This document shows positions 7,045-7,620 of a stretch of 7,620 nucleotides of DNA, piece by piece. The notes beneath the pieces were generated by a model. The model worked only from the letters and a program-made list of their open reading frames with translations, made no database searches and had not been told where the DNA came from. Position 1 is the first letter of the stretch, and every line of letters begins with the position of its first letter. The translations under genes were made by a program, and so were the position numbers. Source of the stretch: Thomasclavelia spiroformis (GTDB taxonomy: Bacteria > Bacillota_I > Bacilli_A > Erysipelotrichales > Coprobacillaceae); assembly GCA_018369555.1 (NCBI GenBank), contig JAGZCC010000084.1, positions 1 through 7,620 of the forward strand, in the 5' to 3' direction.

Positions 7045-7620
7045 CTAATTTTCTTTTCTTTTAAGTAATACTGCTCCAGCTATGCTTAATAATGTGATTC
7101 CTCCAAATAATCCTGTTAAGCTTTCATCTCCTGTTTTTACACTTGCTGTTGTATCTCCACTGTTTACTGGTGTTTTTACTGCACTGTCTACTGTATTGTC
7201 TACAGCTGGTGTACTTGGAGTTACTGGCGTATTATTTACTACTAATCCTTCTACTGCTTTTGTTAATACAGTTTCAGCATTTGTTACTTCTTCACTTGTT
7301 GCATTTTCATTACTCATTACATTTTCTGCTAATACTAATGCATCACTTAAGTTTTTCCATGTATCAGCTGTATAATTTGCTGCTACTAATGCTTTTGTTT
7401 GATTGATTAGGTCTTCTAATTTATCTTTATTTGGTACTAATCTTAAGTTCAAATATGCTTTTACTAAGTTAGTATATGCATTATCTACTTCTTCTTGCAT
7501 TGCATTTTCATTTGCTAATACTTTATTTCCTGTTTCTAATGCTGCTGCAAATGCTGTCCATGTAGCTGGTGTATATTCTTTTTCAACTATATTTTCTACT
7601 TTTGCAATGAATGAACGTAA
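7045..7620 (-). CDS. C-terminal end of a FIVAR-repeat, wall-anchored surface protein (5' part beyond window edge)
   Basis: 191 residues are open from the right edge to a TAG stop. The first 33 residues (edge to ...ALETGNK) are identical, at DNA level too, to the last 33 residues of the GH3 enzyme at the left edge. This is therefore either the missing end of that same gene (tandem or circular arrangement) or a close paralogue. It holds the remainder of one FIVAR repeat (EYTPATWTAF to LVKAYLNLRL), a complete second FIVAR (KDKLEDLI to VEGLVVN), a Pro/Thr/Val-rich wall-spanning linker, the sorting-like motif SVKTGDES, a hydrophobic helix and the basic tail KRKEN. FIVAR repeats are three-helix modules of Gram-positive surface proteins, thought to act in adhesion or as spacers. 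If joined to the left-edge gene the product would be 1289 residues. The internal ATG at 7500 lies within a FIVAR repeat and is not a plausible start. Confidence 0.9.
   Translation of the reverse strand, partial: LRSFIAKVENIVEKEYTPATWTAFAAALETGNKVLANENAMQEEVDNAYTNLVKAYLNLRLVPNKDKLEDLINQTKALVAANYTADTWKNLSDALVLAENVMSNENATSEEVTNAETVLTKAVEGLVVNNTPVTPSTPAVDNTVDSAVKTPVNSGDTTASVKTGDESLTGLFGGITLLSIAGAVLLKRKEN
7522..7620. repeat. Terminal direct repeat, right copy
   Basis: Exact copy of bases 1-99, ending at the last base of the window. It encodes the same FIVAR segment in the same frame, and here the downstream continuation (V-L-A-N-E-N-A and the anchor) is visible. Such exact end-to-end redundancy is what a circular or tandemly periodic molecule gives. 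Confidence 0.98.

Noticed and set aside
1..7620. Small plasmid or phage genome, suggested by the matching ends
   Set aside because: There is no replication, partition, mobilisation or phage gene, and the whole circle would be two glycosidase genes. A tandem repeat or assembly cycle is more likely.
1..7620. CRISPR array, tRNA, rRNA or insertion sequence
   Set aside because: There are no regularly spaced short repeats, no cloverleaf or rRNA-like sequence, and no transposase or terminal inverted repeats.

Overview
The window is AT-rich, and all of its genes lie on the minus strand. Two things point to a low-GC Gram-positive (Bacillota) host: proteins with a signal peptide, FIVAR repeats and a sortase-type tail (xxxTG, hydrophobic helix, basic end), and consensus sigma-A promoters with AGGAGG-type ribosome sites. 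A gut Erysipelotrichia/Coprobacillaceae-like organism is my guess from the style of the sequence; nothing here proves it.

Layout, read in the direction of transcription (right to left). (1) 7620-7045: the C-terminal end of a surface protein (FIVAR repeats and cell-wall anchor), followed by a strong terminator at 6992-6952. (2) 6881-6664: promoter and a roughly 180-nt leader, then a GH63 (YgjK-like) surface alpha-glucosidase at 6663-3913 and a terminator at 3856-3813. (3) 3631-3394: cre site, promoter and a second roughly 185-nt leader, then a large secreted GH3 beta-glucosidase with permuted domain order that runs off the left edge (3393-1).

Two observations stand out. First, both leaders carry the same RNA switch. 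Directly after the transcription start there is an element resembling the ribonucleic antiterminator (RAT) of the BglG/LicT family. Its 3' half is also the 5' arm of an intrinsic terminator. Just beyond each U-tract lies a short GC-rich perfect palindrome with a central CpG, possibly an operator. The two enzymes therefore look like separate transcription units answering the same sugar signal, with a CcpA site added only at the GH3 gene.

Second, bases 1-99 are identical to 7522-7620, so the window is terminally redundant with a period of 7521 bp. The two edge fragments join in frame into one complete GH3-FIVAR-anchor protein of 1289 residues. The DNA is therefore a tandem repeat, a circle, or a closed assembly-graph cycle (99 is an odd number typical of k-mer sizes). 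No replication or mobility gene is present, so I do not call it a plasmid.

Functionally, the window encodes extracellular, probably wall-anchored, exo-acting glucosidases of opposite anomeric specificity, which would release glucose from alpha- and beta-linked glycans at the cell surface.
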